Below are positions 31,145 to 41,381 of a stretch of 41,381 bases of DNA, in pieces; positions within the stretch are counted from its first letter, which is position 1, and the number at the start of each line of letters is the position of its first letter. Source of the stretch: Porogramme epimiltina (Eukaryota; Basidiomycota; Agaricomycetes; Polyporales; Polyporaceae). The DNA lies in NCBI GenBank assembly GCA_900155495.1, contig FTLJ01000583.1, forward strand, positions 1 through 41,381. Reading direction: 5' to 3'. Both the position numbers and the translations under genes were made by a program. A model generated the notes under the pieces. The model was not told where the DNA came from, searched no databases, and worked only from the letters and a program-made list of their open reading frames with translations.

Positions 31145-31917
31145 TCAGGAACCTGTCCGAGGGACTCGGGGGGTACGACTCCGAGCTGGAAGAACACGTG
31201 GGTCAGCATTGTGGCGTCATCTCATTCAACGGTAGCGAGCGTACTCCGATTCTACCGAAGAACTTCTCTTCCCATACGAGTGTGGCGGCGGCGTCGAAAA
31301 CGGCGAATAGCGTGAGGAGGTTGTCCTAGTGACTTGTAAGCATCCGCCACATTCATCGACCACTCAAAGTATAACATACTGGGTGGAGATGCGAGAAGGG
31401 GGCCTAGATTCAGTCGAAGCTGTGTCCGTTTCGCTGGGAGGAGGCCCGTATTTCACGTAGATAACGGGGCCATTGGTTGACCGGGGAGCCTCCGTGGCGG
31501 GGCTCCATTTCGCCCACATGTAGGTGGCGGTGGGTCTCTCGTATACTGATAGTGGAAGCTGTGCTTTCTTGGACTCGTAGCTGTCAATTGCGTGCCTCTC
31601 GAGGATGGAGTTCGCCCTGGGGGAAGATTAGCGCCGGATACTAGGAGCCGTTAGAGAGGACTGACGATGGTGGCGAGAGGGACCGAGGTGGGGTTTCGGG
31701 AGAGCTCGATGATTCTGAGTGTGGCGGATAAGAATACCTGTTCGTGGCATCTAGTTCCTCAGGGTAGAGGCCCTTTCGAAGTGCTTTGGTCGGCTGCGCG
31801 AGGCTGGGACTGTGAAAGGGCAATGTGGCGGAGATCGTTAGAACCTTTTTCACTACTCCGGAACACAAAAACATGATGGGATATGGTAAGATAAGCCCCG
31901 AGCACAGTCGCAGCCAT
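31145..31917 (-). CDS. Orphan 165-aa protein with Ser/Arg-rich tail
   Basis: Not recognised. The model joins exons 31865-31917, 31738-31809, 31380-31616, 31231-31325 and 31145-31185; all five close in frame to 165 aa. The middle exon is convincing protein sequence (ANSILERHAIDSYESKKAQL, YERPTATYMWAKWSPATEAP, NGPVIYVKYGPP). The N-terminus MAATVLGAYLTISHHVFV is hydrophobic, possibly a short anchor. The tail is Ser/Arg/Pro-rich (STESRPPSRISTQTTSSRYS, PRSRTPRVPRTGS). The intron 3 donor GTATGT is good; the intron 1 donor (GTTCCG) and intron 4 donor (GTTGAA) are weak. If intron 3 is not spliced the protein ends at 31364 with 125 aa. The last two exons could therefore be wrong; the exon at 31380-31616 is the safest part. 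Confidence 0.5.
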
Positions 31918-33962
31918 GTCCACGACGCAGTCTCGCTGCGGGGAAAGCGTAATTAATCACTCGCCACACTCACCGCGACCGGCCCCGGAGGTAGTGATGG
32001 CCGTGCATGGAAGCCATGGGGAGGCGTGTTCAGGGAGATGGGATAAGCGCCACGAGGACAAAAGGGGACTTGTGCCAGGAAGATGGCAGGTGCAAAGGAG
32101 AAGTGAGGCGGCGAGGCGGAGTGTTATGGAGGGAGAAGGGCTAGTAAGGGAAGGAAGCTTTATACCAGAAGTGTGGGGGGGTCGTTCGGCCCTAAACAGG
32201 ACATTCGGTGAGCGCCGTGGGCGCCATAGAAGCATCAGTCGAATACCGCGCGTGCTCAACGAGGATCGCGATATGCCCCAGCGGAGCCTAGCGGTCGCCC
32301 GGCGCGGCTGGGAGCAGACGTCTGCGCGGAGGCTCAGGCCGCCGGCGCCTCGCCCCGGGCAAGGTTTGATGGCGCGTCTTGAGTTTTGGTCCCGCTTCGC
32401 ACTCCGAGTGGGTGCCGAGATGCCTGAGTGATGGGAAGGACCCACACAGGCAAACTCAGCCAAACCGCCGGCGCCGCTCCGCCGGGGAGTCGGGCGTCCT
32501 TCAGAGTTACCCACGTGTCCCGCCGCGTACGACTGTTCCCGCGATCAGCGCTTGTGAGGGTGCGCGCTTGCAAAAGGATCTTGCAGTGTTGGCGCGAGAG
32601 CAGGTTGATCACGTCCCCTCACTGCCATCTCCGACGGTTTCGATATGCCTCCCCCCTCAGACCCCTCGAAATAGCGACCATGATAGCGGAGATGCGATAT
32701 TGACGACATCCCTTCCTCTCTTTTGGTCACCGCCGGCAACAACCTTGTCCGATTTTCAAAGAGGGGCAATCAGGTTAGCGTTCCCAGCCCCCCTCTCCAG
32801 GTGACGCTGAAAGCTTCCAGTCCGATCCGAGTAAAGGCCTAGGACTCTCTTCCCTTCTACTCCCAACCCCCACAAGAAGGGCACCGCTGTTCTTTCCAGC
32901 GTTCTCTCGCCTGCGTACATCTATCTGCTGTGCTCTTCGGCGACGTCCATCTGTCGTTCCGCTGCAGCATTGCTTTCTCAATTAGAATGACTAGTGTCTA
33001 AACGGAACAATCCTCTATCTCGTCTCGAGTGATGACTGCGCCGACGACGACGTTGTCGTCAGGATCAGGATAATGTCCCCGCCACGTGCGGTGGCAATCC
33101 GCTCTGGAAGACCGGTACACGCCCGCTGTTTCACGACCCACCTTGGCCCGGGCCGCTGGCCTCAAAATCAAACTATCCACCGCCTGGGCGCCTCCCGTCG
33201 CGCCACAAGCTCCCGTAGCACCTAGGCGGAATTAACCCGCGGACCCGTCCCGCGCGCGTCGCGCGGAGTCCTTCGCTCGCGATTGGAGGCTCGGAGTATA
33301 CGAGGGTCCCCGACGGGCGCAGGCGCGCCCCGCGTTTTAGCGCGAGCGGCTCTCGCCATCAAGCACCCACAGTCGAGCGTCAGCTGTCGCCCGCTACAGG
33401 TATCCCCGACCGTGTGGCGCGCACGCCCCGCGACGTCGAAGTCCAATTCTCCGACATGCACCGGCATTCTGTCAGGAAGGCCATCTGGGGCGCGCGGGGT
33501 GGCGCGCGGACTCAAAGTTAGTCACCGGTAGACCATGGAGCAAATCCTGCAATCGCCACGTGCATTGGTTGCCGGTCGAGATTGTCCTGGAAGTGTGGAA
33601 AGTGTTAAGTCAGCGCTCCCCTCTTTGGTTGATCGAGCAGGTGACCGGCGAACGGTCTCGTGAGCTGGGTATGGCCGGATTTTGACAGATAACTTTTCCG
33701 TCGATCCATGAGACGCACACCATCGAGTGAGGAAAGAATCACTTGTGGGTAAAGATACAACTCTATTGATACATGGTCTAATCGTTATAGGACTCCGCTG
33801 AGCTACAGATGATACCAGTCGATGACATGATTAGGGCTCTTGGCACAGATGCCAACATTAGCGCAGTGCTACAATAGTGAGTAATAGACAGATTATAGAG
33901 CAATGAGATAGAGAAATAGAGCAGAGTCTGAAGTGTGCAGTGGGTGCACATTGAGTCCTTTC
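31918..33962. other. Gene-poor stretch, 2 kb
   Basis: No gene is supported. A plus-strand ATG frame of 171 codons (31916-32431) and an overlapping minus-strand frame of similar length (31957-32514) are both Arg/Gly/Pro-rich and lack introns or motifs, as expected from GC-rich non-coding DNA. From about 33540 to 33960 base composition becomes AT-richer, probably the 3' flank of the small zinc-finger gene. Confidence 0.45.
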
Positions 33963-34510
33963 TTACGAGGTCGCGGGCACGATGCCGTGCGTGTTAACGT
34001 AGTGTAAGAATCGTTCATTATGTTTGGAAAACTTCTGCCCACATTGGCCGCAAGGCACCAGGGATGTACTGGTGAAGCAAATGAGATTTTGTCGAAAGAT
34101 TCACCAGAATTTTAAGGGACTTACTGCGTTGTCCTGTGCTTCAACCAAAGTGCTAGTCTTTGGTTTTCAAATTTCCAACCACAGTCAGTGCACACCAAGT
34201 TGACAATCCTGAATGTTCAACATGAGTGAGAGTTCGCGCTGAGGTAACTGAGCACATACGTTGATAACTGGTGGGTTTGCACGTGTCTCTCAAATACATC
34301 GGCACTCATAGGAGTCCTGCATTGGGGAGTTGTTTGCAATGTGCACGTAAAGTTGTTAGTTTGGCCAACGGCTTGGGCAAGATTGTAACTAAAGTTCACG
34401 ACCGGAGCAAAGTAATTAGAGACCACGGAGATGGGTGAACCAAGGGATGGCTGGGGTGTTTCTTCCTATGCATACTGCGGGAGGAAAGCGAATATGAGCA
34501 CTCACGCCAT
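33963..34510 (-). CDS. Very small C2H2 zinc-finger protein
   Basis: Predicted 107-aa protein made up almost wholly of three zinc fingers. Exons in order of transcription: 34506-34510 (ATG plus two bases), 34260-34388, 34125-34208, 33963-34068. Finger 1 is irregular (FTCTLQTTPQCRTPM then ERHVQTH). Finger 2 is CTDCGWKFENQRLALWLKH with RTTH, whose last His is split by an intron (CA|T). Finger 3 is CGQCGQKFSKHNERFLHYVNTH, spacing C-x2-C-x12-H-x4-H. The three last exons join in frame through good splice sites and none carries a full finger set alone. The first exon is the weak point: a 5-nt coding exon behind a 117-nt intron, chosen because it gives an ATG in phase; another upstream exon is possible. 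May bind DNA or RNA; function unknown. Confidence 0.66.
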
Positions 34511-36012
34511 GTTATTAGTTATTTAGTAGCTCGGGAGACGGATAGGGGGATCTAGGGCGAGAGAGAGCGATTGCTCGATGGGGATACCGACGTCACTCAC
34601 CGCCAGTTTTAAAAAGACATAAGCGTCCCGTACGCCCTCGCGCGCGCTGAGCTCGATGAGGAGAACCCTCAGGTCCGGGCGCGCTCTCCATCGCAGGCCA
34701 GATGCGATACTTGCTCTGCCGTGCCGTACTGAGGGCAACAGATGGTCCAGCCAGCCGCCCAAGCTGGGACGCCAGAGCTGTGTGGTGCGTCACCGATGGA
34801 TGATGTATGCGCATTAAGGGAGGGTCGAGGGGATGGCTCAGCTGGCAGATGGCGGCGCGCGGGCTCGCGAGCGGGCAGCGACGGTGGCGGGCTCGCCACG
34901 GCCCTACCACCCCGAGCCCCAGACGCGAGAGCCCGCCCGCATGCAACCGTGCCCATCACGCAGACGTCGCGCGCGGGTGCCCGCCGCCCGCCAGAATTGG
35001 CAAGAGAGCCATCGATTGTGGGGGCGCATATGTGGGAGCCGCCGTCCTCGAGGACGGGCGGGCCATACGAGTGCCCTCCCGTCCTCGTGCGCCACCTCGC
35101 GAGCCCACCCGGGCCTCGCACCGCCGGGGGGACGAAGGTGAGAGGTGAGCTCGGAGGGGGGTGCGGGACGGGTGATGATTGCAACCGCGGAGTCCCAGTA
35201 TAGTCGCCGGGCGGGCGCAGCGCCGCCGCTCTGGCTCTGGCACAGGCGGGATGCCGCTCCCACGGGAGGTGATGCTGCACCCGTATGCATCGACGCGCCA
35301 CTCACTCGCCGCGGCCACACGAGCTGCGGGCGGGCGCGCGGGCGCGCACGGGACGGTGTGTCGCGCGGTGTTGTTCGCGGGGGTCCTGATCGGAGTTGTG
35401 TCCGCACGTCGAGGCACGATCCGTTCGCGGACTCGGAGTCGGGGCGGAAGCGGTGCCGTGGCCCACCCATGTCGACGGCTTCGTCGAGGCTGAAAGTGGG
35501 TGTACAAACATGATGGATGGCGGGCCCAAGAGATCTATGTCCTCGAAGCGAGGCCCTGTGGCGACTCGTCGGAGAAAAATGGTCTAGTTTTCTTTTGCAT
35601 GGTCACTCGAGAGACTGATTCTGTCCCCTGAGAGTCATGAGACAGATCTATACATGATATGAGTGAGTGCAAAGCGGAATAATACGTTCGGGGAGACGAA
35701 AAATGCGCTTAGCTGGGCACGCGCCAGGGGATTACGGACCGCCCGAATATTCTGTGGGTCCACGGTGGATCAGTCTAAAGATTTCGGGGGCATCACACAA
35801 TTTGATAGCACCACGTGTCCACTCAACGTTTGTGTGCATAACTGCGGCCACGCCAGTGTTCTCTCGGGAACCGCTTTGCAGACTGGCTGGACAAGAGACG
35901 ACAGCGGGAGCGACGAATCGACGATGCCGTTAGTAGGAGTCTTCCCGCCTTGCTGAAACAGAGAGTTCAGCAGGTGTTTCAGTGTGAACGCAGGTAGCCA
36001 CCTTGATATTGC

Positions 36013-36030
36013 AAGCGGCGCAAACCGCTT
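36013..36030. repeat. Short inverted repeat
   Basis: AAGCGG and CCGCTT face each other across six bases and would form a six-pair hairpin. It lies in the gene-poor stretch, just before a 12-bp direct repeat; no gene end is close, so a terminator role is not supported. Confidence 0.4.
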
Positions 36031-36040
36031 GATGTTCTGG

Positions 36041-36064
36041 CTGAGGAGGTTGCTGAGGAGGTTG
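36041..36064. repeat. 12-bp direct repeat, two copies
   Basis: CTGAGGAGGTTG occurs twice in tandem, followed by a partial CTG. A simple duplication in non-coding sequence. Confidence 0.75.
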
Positions 36065-37567
36065 CTGTTCCGGTAAACGCGCACAGTGGTCCCTCGGCGT
36101 TGTCGGGGAAACGTCTCAACTTGAGTAGACGCCCGTCTGAAGCGCCAACCGTAATGGGCGCTCCGATCGCATGGCGACCACGTGGCAAGATCGCGGACGT
36201 AACGGGACGTGAGATCTGCTTGCCGATCCTCACGCCAGATGAGGCACGTACGTATTACTTAGGAACCGATCCCAGTTGCCTCCAGGCTGTGGCTAAACGT
36301 CGCGGAATGCACCACCCACCCGCTAACGCACTCAACTCCGTACTCAGCGGCCAAGGTTCTCCTCTGGAGGCCGGGAGACGCGCCCCGAGTTCGGCCGCAT
36401 CCATATTCCCCCCGCTGTGCTAGAGGGTGTACTGGAGTGAGTGCCGCTCACCCTGATGATCATCGCCCAACACAAGCAACAAGCAACACGACCGTCTCCA
36501 TTCCTCGCCGTCGACGATTCATTTTTGTGGGGCCGCATAGCCCCCAGGACACCGTAGACAGCCTCCCCCCTCGCTACCCTGGGTGGCCGTCGTCCATCCA
36601 GGCTCGAAGTTACATTTTGGCCGGACGACCGAGCGCGTGATCGTTGAGTGCTCGACGAGAATACGTCGCGCTTTCCTGCGGGCAGTCCTGCATAGGATAG
36701 GGCGACGACTATGTCATGTTCGGCGCGAGACGCCACATTTATGGCGCTGCGCAGCTGCAAACACTCCAGTTTAATCTCAACACAGACGACGCCTCTGGCC
36801 AGTAGTTACTGCGCCCGGCGCCAGTCACTGTTTACTTGTCTCAACAAATGTTCGCCCCCTCCTGGTTCACAGGCACCGAGACGCTTCTACTGGAGAGATG
36901 TCGGGAATGTTGGCCGTAGGCCCGAAGTGCAATGCCCCCATTGGGCTCTGCATAGATAGCTGCGCTAATTTTGGCGGCGGTGCCCACGCCGGCGGCGCTA
37001 GAAAGGCAGTTGGTTAGACTGGCGAACCCCGCCGTGCTGCGGACGAAAAGTGCAATCTATTAAACGTACCTGCGACCACCCACGGGCACGAGAAATGCGG
37101 GCTACAGGGTGCGGCCGCGAACGGCTGGGTGGCGATTCTAGATGTCAGCACGGACAGCAGACGGCCGACACAGACCGATGTCTGGGCGGGGGAGACGGGG
37201 TCGTTCCGGAGGCGAACAATGTGACTGATGCATACGCGCAACGCGCTCGGGAGTCTGATGCGCCGCTAGCTGCCTTTGGAGGGCGTGCGAGCCGGGAGCA
37301 CAAGAGGGAGTAAGAGCTCCGCTGGAGAAGGCTGGCTTGAGAGCGGACATAGATAGGCGTATGCAGGGAACGTTGTGCGGCGGGGCATGGAAAGTCTATT
37401 GCAGGAGACCAGGCATGTGGGGAGTGCCGTCGCGGGCCGTGTGGAGGCCCAGACAACGCCGGCATAGGCTGTCCGGCCTGCGAACCTTGTGGAGATGAAG
37501 GCCGGCTGGGGCGGCTGGAGTGCCTGGGACGCGCGCCAGACGGGAGCGGCGGCGCCGAGGGGGCGCA

Positions 37568-37597
37568 GGGGGACAGCGGGGGACAGCGGGGGACAGC
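37568..37597. repeat. 10-bp tandem repeat GGGGGACAGC, three copies
   Basis: Three perfect units, with G-rich sequence on both sides. It lies about 0.3 kb upstream of the Kelch gene start. The G-runs could form a G-quadruplex on the plus strand. Confidence 0.85.
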
Positions 37598-37906
37598 GGG
37601 GGGCGGGGGTGGGGACGCAGCCTCGGAGAGCGCGGAGAGGAGGGGTCGGGTGGGCGGTGAGAGCGCTGCGAGTGGAAGGCGAGGAGCGGGGTCGAGCGTG
37701 GAAGCCGCTCGCGGCCGGCCAGAAGCGGCGTGGCACACACGGGCGTTTGTTCGGCCTGGCGTGGGCCGGGGGCGGGGAGGTTGTCGGAGTGGGACAGCCT
37801 ACTCACTCTGTTCTCTCCGACGAACGACCACATCGATTCGCTGGTCCCCCCGCCGCCCCCTCCTGCTCGCCTCGAGCACGGGCTATCCAGCCCCCGAGCC
37901 CCCACG

Positions 37907-40900
37907 ATGCCTCTTTCTTCATCACGCCATTCGCGCCGTGTTCTTCTTTCAGCTTTCTTCTTCTCTACTCTATCATGTCTTCTCCATGTCCACGCCCAAC
38001 CACTCACCAACATGCCCGTTCCCCCGCTCCAGTGGATAGAGCTCACGGATCTTCTCAGCGCATCCCCAGAACCTCGTCTCAAGGACGCATCCATCGGCTA
38101 TGACGGGAACGGAAACCTTCTTATCTTCGGAGGCGAGTCCCAATCAGGCTTTCCAACTGGGACAACCTACACGTATGTTTCGCGTGCCTTTGGCTCTAAT
38201 AAATGCTCCTCACCGTGTCAAAATTTAAAGCATTAATCTCAAGGGTCTACAATGGACCACCCCCACTGCACCTTCCGGCCTAACCGCATCCCCTTCCGAA
38301 CGGTTTGCAGCTATAGGTGGCGACGACTCTGCAGCTAGCTAGTGAGTGCTCTGAATATTTGCCCCGGACCCGTGCTTAACGTAACCAGCCGTCATGGTCA
38401 TGTCGTAATCGATGGCGAGGGCGCCGACGATACCGCCGCTTCGACGATCTGGGTACGCCACCACTCCCTCTTATAATGAGCATTGGACTCCAACCGTTTT
38501 TGCAGGAATTCGATTATACGAGCAGCTTCTGGTCGATTGTAAATGTTGCTGGAACGGCACCGTCCGCTCGGTGGGGTGCCGCAGGAGGCATCGACCCCCG
38601 TGTTACCAACAATGCTCTCACAAATACGCTCTACATGGCCGGTGGCTTCGATGGCAAGAAGATCTATGACCTGTCAGAAGTCTGGGCGTTCGACATAGCG
38701 GGCACGCTGTCGTCCAACTTACCCAACCAGACCACAGGAACTTGGTCGCAGAAGTCCATTAGTAATACTATTGCTGGTAGGGTCGGCATAGGCGGTACGG
38801 TATTGGGACAGAAGATCGTTGCCGTTGGAGGTTGTACCTCTGCTTCATCATCTCAGGCCATCTTGGATGCATCGTGCGCAGTACAAGATGCTCAGGTCAT
38901 CGACACCTCCAACGGCGGAATCTTGGCGCCCAAGCCATGTTTGGCCGCTCGTATCGATCCCGTCGTTGTTCCTAATATGAACAGCGGGTCATCGGTCTTC
39001 GGCGACCAGGTGTTCGTCCTGCTGGGCACGTTCAACAGCACACTCTGGAACGACGGAGGCGGGCTCAAAGACGGCGAAGTGGTGGGTGTGATCACATCAA
39101 GGCTGTCTCATGACCGTTCTAATCTTCTTTGCAGGCGGTGCTCAACACAGGATCCGGTTGGTCTTTGTTTGCCTTCACGGTGCCTACAGTGGTGTTGACG
39201 CTACATACAGGTGACTGGGCTCGGGTTCTTCCTTCGGGAGATCCAAGTAGCTCAGACGGCAAGCCCAAGTTTCCTGTCCCTCGACAGGGCGCTGCGGCAC
39301 TCGCCTGGAACGGTCCTCTCGTGGGGAGTACCTCACTTCCCGTCACAGACACCATTATCTTTGGTGGCAGTGACGTCAACGGCACATACCTCTCTGACGT
39401 CTGGCTCTTGAGGGCGTACAACGGAGCGGTGACCTCGTCAAACCAGAAGTGGTCTGGCTATGGAAGTGGCTCGCTGACCACGGGTATCTCAGCGGATGGC
39501 CAAGGTGTGACTGTACAATACCTGTCGGAGTGTGCGACCTTCTTGGGGACGTCAACACCGTCATCAACCGCACCTACTGGTTCCACCACGTCTGGGGCCG
39601 GCTCGAATCCCAGCAGCACTGGTACCGGTACCGGTTCACCATCTACGTCGAGCGGTATTGTGTACAACGTTTCCATGGTGCACAAATTCCTTCCTGCCGT
39701 TTCAGTGGCACTGGTTCTTCCAGCTCTTGCCTTGTATCGCCTAGCAGGACCTTCCATTGGACAACCGCATCATATTATGGGTCAAAACATGGGGATTATG
39801 TACCTCGGTATCGTTGTAGGAATGGCAGCATACGCTCTCGGTATCGTCGGTCTAGCCACCGCCTTCACATCAATAAACACCACGTCGACTCTTGCCAAAC
39901 GGTCCTCGTCGTCTATACATTTGCAGACTGCCCATGCCAAGGCGGGCGTAGCGCTTTTCGCTGCGCTCTATCTCCTCGTTCCTCTTCTCCAGCTCCTATC
40001 AATATGCCTTCGCCGATCGAAATCCCAGGTCCCTGATCCACACGACGGCAAGATGCGCTCCGAGTCAACGATGGAGAAGCTCAGCATGACCGGTAACGGA
40101 CGCGCGATGAGCCCATCGGGACGCTCAGAACGGACGTCTCAAGACGGGCATCCTGAGGGCAAGAAGAGGGTGCGGTCGTGGGCCGGGATAGGCACCTGGG
40201 CTGGCGTTTCCACCCGCCGATCGAACGAGACCGCCACGGACGACCAGGCCCCGTCGCATCGATCGTTCGAGGTGGTTAACCGGCCGGCTCGACAACGACG
40301 CGCAAGCGGGAACAGCCTGGCAGCGTTCTCTGATCCGCGTCCAACACATACCCCTAGAAACTTGAGCGACATGAGCTGGCTCGACCCACGTCGCAGCGCC
40401 AGCGGGATGGTGAGTCTTGACGTCTTCTATCATTATATCTGACGCTGATGCTGTGATAGGGCGGCGAGTCGGGTCACGGCTTGAGCCCCGTCGACCGACG
40501 TGATACCCCATGGACGCCAGGAACCCCTCCAATGGAGATCACAAGTACTAATGGGCTCATGCTGGGGCAGCATGGGTTCGAGCACCCCATCCTCCCATCA
40601 CCATTCGAAGGGTTCATCCACGTTCTCTTCCATGCCCTCCTCCTTGCCCTCACCGCGCTCTCTTTGGCCGCGCTCTTCCAACGTGGCCCAATCGCCGCGT
40701 TTGCAGTCTTCCTCGCATGGACACTTGCCTTCTACGGCCTCCTCATCGGCCTCTCTTGGAACGGCCGCCCTCGAAAATCCATTCTTTCCGTCATCTTCAG
40801 CCGCCTGCGCGCCGAGCCCGCGCGCTTCTCGCCCGTCCCCCGCGCGGGGTCGCCCGCGGGGTCGCGCCCGCTCTCGATGAACGAGTCCGTCGCGGTGCCG

Positions 40901-41167
40901 TTCCCCTCGGACGGGCGCGGGCCGTACCACCACCACCAGCCGCCGTACCGCGCCGCGTCGGCGGGGCTCGACCACGACTACCCGATGTCGACGACGCTCG
41001 GGCACGACGTGTACGACGACGACGAAGAGGACGAGGACACGCGGCAGCGCCGGATCGAGGAGGAGCTCAGCCGCCGCGACGTGTCGATCGTGACCGTCCC
41101 GAAGCGCCGGCTGTACCTCCTGAACCCGAACCCGCCAGAGGCCGACGACGAGGCGCATGGACGTTAG
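37907..41167 (+). CDS. Kelch-repeat membrane protein, b561-like helices
   Basis: Predicted 981-aa surface or secretory-pathway protein. Exons 37907-38172, 38231-38341, 38389-38452, 38506-39081, 39135-39156, 39211-40409 and 40460-41167 close in frame. A signal peptide covers residues 1-30 (LLSAFFFSTLSCLLHVHA). Kelch-type blades run from about 40 to 460 (LLIFGGES, TLYMAGGFDGKKIYDLSEVW, TIIFGGSDVNGTYLSDVWLL). A Ser/Thr-rich stalk at about 455-495 is followed by three helices near 504-526, 540-566 and 590-613, with His at their edges (VHKFLP, PHHIMG, TAHAKAG) as in cytochrome b561. A cytosolic Ser/Arg-rich region follows, then two more helices (about 800-845) and a His-rich, acidic tail. The 54-nt intron 39157-39210 is a multiple of three, so its retention would only insert 18 residues. 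Role unknown. Confidence 0.9.
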
Positions 41168-41381
41168 CCTCGACCGCCGTGCTACGGCCGGGGTTTCCTT
41201 TCATTTTATTTATGCATTATGCTCGAGACCCTATTGAACATCCCCGTGTAGTTACACATACGTATACGCCCCCCCGACGCCCCCGCTCCCTCCACCCCGC
41301 CCTTCACCGGGCCCCTCAACCCCCATGCATACCGGCGCCCTTGGTTCCTTGGTAACGCCCGTCTGTCTCCCACATGTTTCC
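41168..41381. other. 3' flank of the Kelch gene
   Basis: C-rich sequence after the stop codon, with a T-rich patch near 41200-41220 (TTTCATTTTATTTATGC) that may be part of the polyadenylation region. No further gene begins before the window ends. Confidence 0.5.

Larger units (their letters stand above)
34511..37906. other. Gene-poor GC-rich stretch, 3.4 kb
   Basis: The longest region without a supported gene. Many overlapping open frames exist on both strands (e.g. 34669-35301, 34904-35470, 37145-37738) but they are Arg/Pro/Ala-rich, mutually overlapping and lack splice logic. The last few hundred bases are promoter and 5' UTR of the Kelch gene; a CT-rich tract on the plus strand near 37830-37980 leads into its start. 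A long non-coding RNA or decayed transposon cannot be excluded by eye. Confidence 0.45.

Noticed and set aside
31916..32431. Plus-strand ATG reading frame of 171 codons
   Set aside because: Arg/Gly/Ser-rich with no domain, overlapped by an equally long minus-strand frame, and starting on top of the start of the minus-strand orphan gene. Best explained by base composition.
34669..35513. Five overlapping frames of 100-210 codons on both strands
   Set aside because: All mutually overlapping and low in complexity; a GC-rich region with few stop codons.
37145..38094. Several long minus-strand frames (197-232 codons) upstream of the Kelch gene
   Set aside because: Extremely Pro/Ser/Arg-rich, overlapping each other in different frames and antisense to the Kelch promoter and first exon.
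1..41381. tRNA genes, CRISPR arrays and bacterial-type operons
   Set aside because: No A-box/B-box pair or spaced repeat array was found, and the intron-rich genes show this is eukaryotic nuclear DNA. A tRNA scan could still find a weak case I missed.

Overview
This is nuclear DNA of a filamentous basidiomycete, most likely an Agaricomycete (mushroom or bracket fungus). The evidence is dense small introns of about 45-65 nt with GT..AG ends in nearly every gene, GC-rich coding sequence, short intergenic gaps on both strands, and housekeeping proteins of clearly fungal type. I cannot name the species. Gene models below were spliced by hand: each junction was chosen so that the reading frame closes across all exons, and where possible so that family motifs are restored.

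Layout. 1-1.6 kb: RPP1 (RNase P/MRP p30 subunit, +). 1.7-12.3 kb: a head-to-tail array of four paralogous flavin monooxygenases, all on the minus strand, each with an NTF2/SnoaL-like N-terminal domain and all with the same seven-exon structure. The fourth copy has a frame problem in exon 1. 12.9-15.1 kb: VPS52 (GARP tethering complex, +). 15.4-16.8 kb: F-box protein (+). 17.1-20.5 kb: EFR3 (plasma-membrane PI4-kinase anchor, -). 21.0-21.8 kb: small BRCT protein (-). 22.4-23.2 kb: orphan probably secreted or membrane protein (+). 23.3-25.1 kb: OST1 (oligosaccharyltransferase, -). 25.3-26.3 kb: mitochondrial ribosomal protein uL22m (-). 26.5-26.9 kb: YOS1 (ER-Golgi transport, +). 27.0-27.9 kb: GILT-type thiol reductase (-). 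28.8-29.6 kb: MIX23/Cid2-like twin-cysteine protein (-). 30.2-30.9 kb: C2H2 zinc-finger protein (-). 31.1-31.9 kb: orphan Ser/Arg-tailed protein (-). 34.0-34.5 kb: very small C2H2 protein (-). 34.5-37.9 kb: gene-poor, GC-rich stretch. 37.9-41.2 kb: large Kelch-repeat membrane protein (+).

Most genes are unrelated housekeeping genes (RNA processing, vesicle tethering, glycosylation, mitochondrial translation). The accessory-looking part is the monooxygenase array inserted between RPP1 and VPS52. No polyketide synthase, NRPS, terpene cyclase, P450 or transporter accompanies it here, so it looks like local gene amplification of one oxidative enzyme rather than a complete biosynthetic cluster. 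No tRNA, rRNA, CRISPR array or intact transposon was found.
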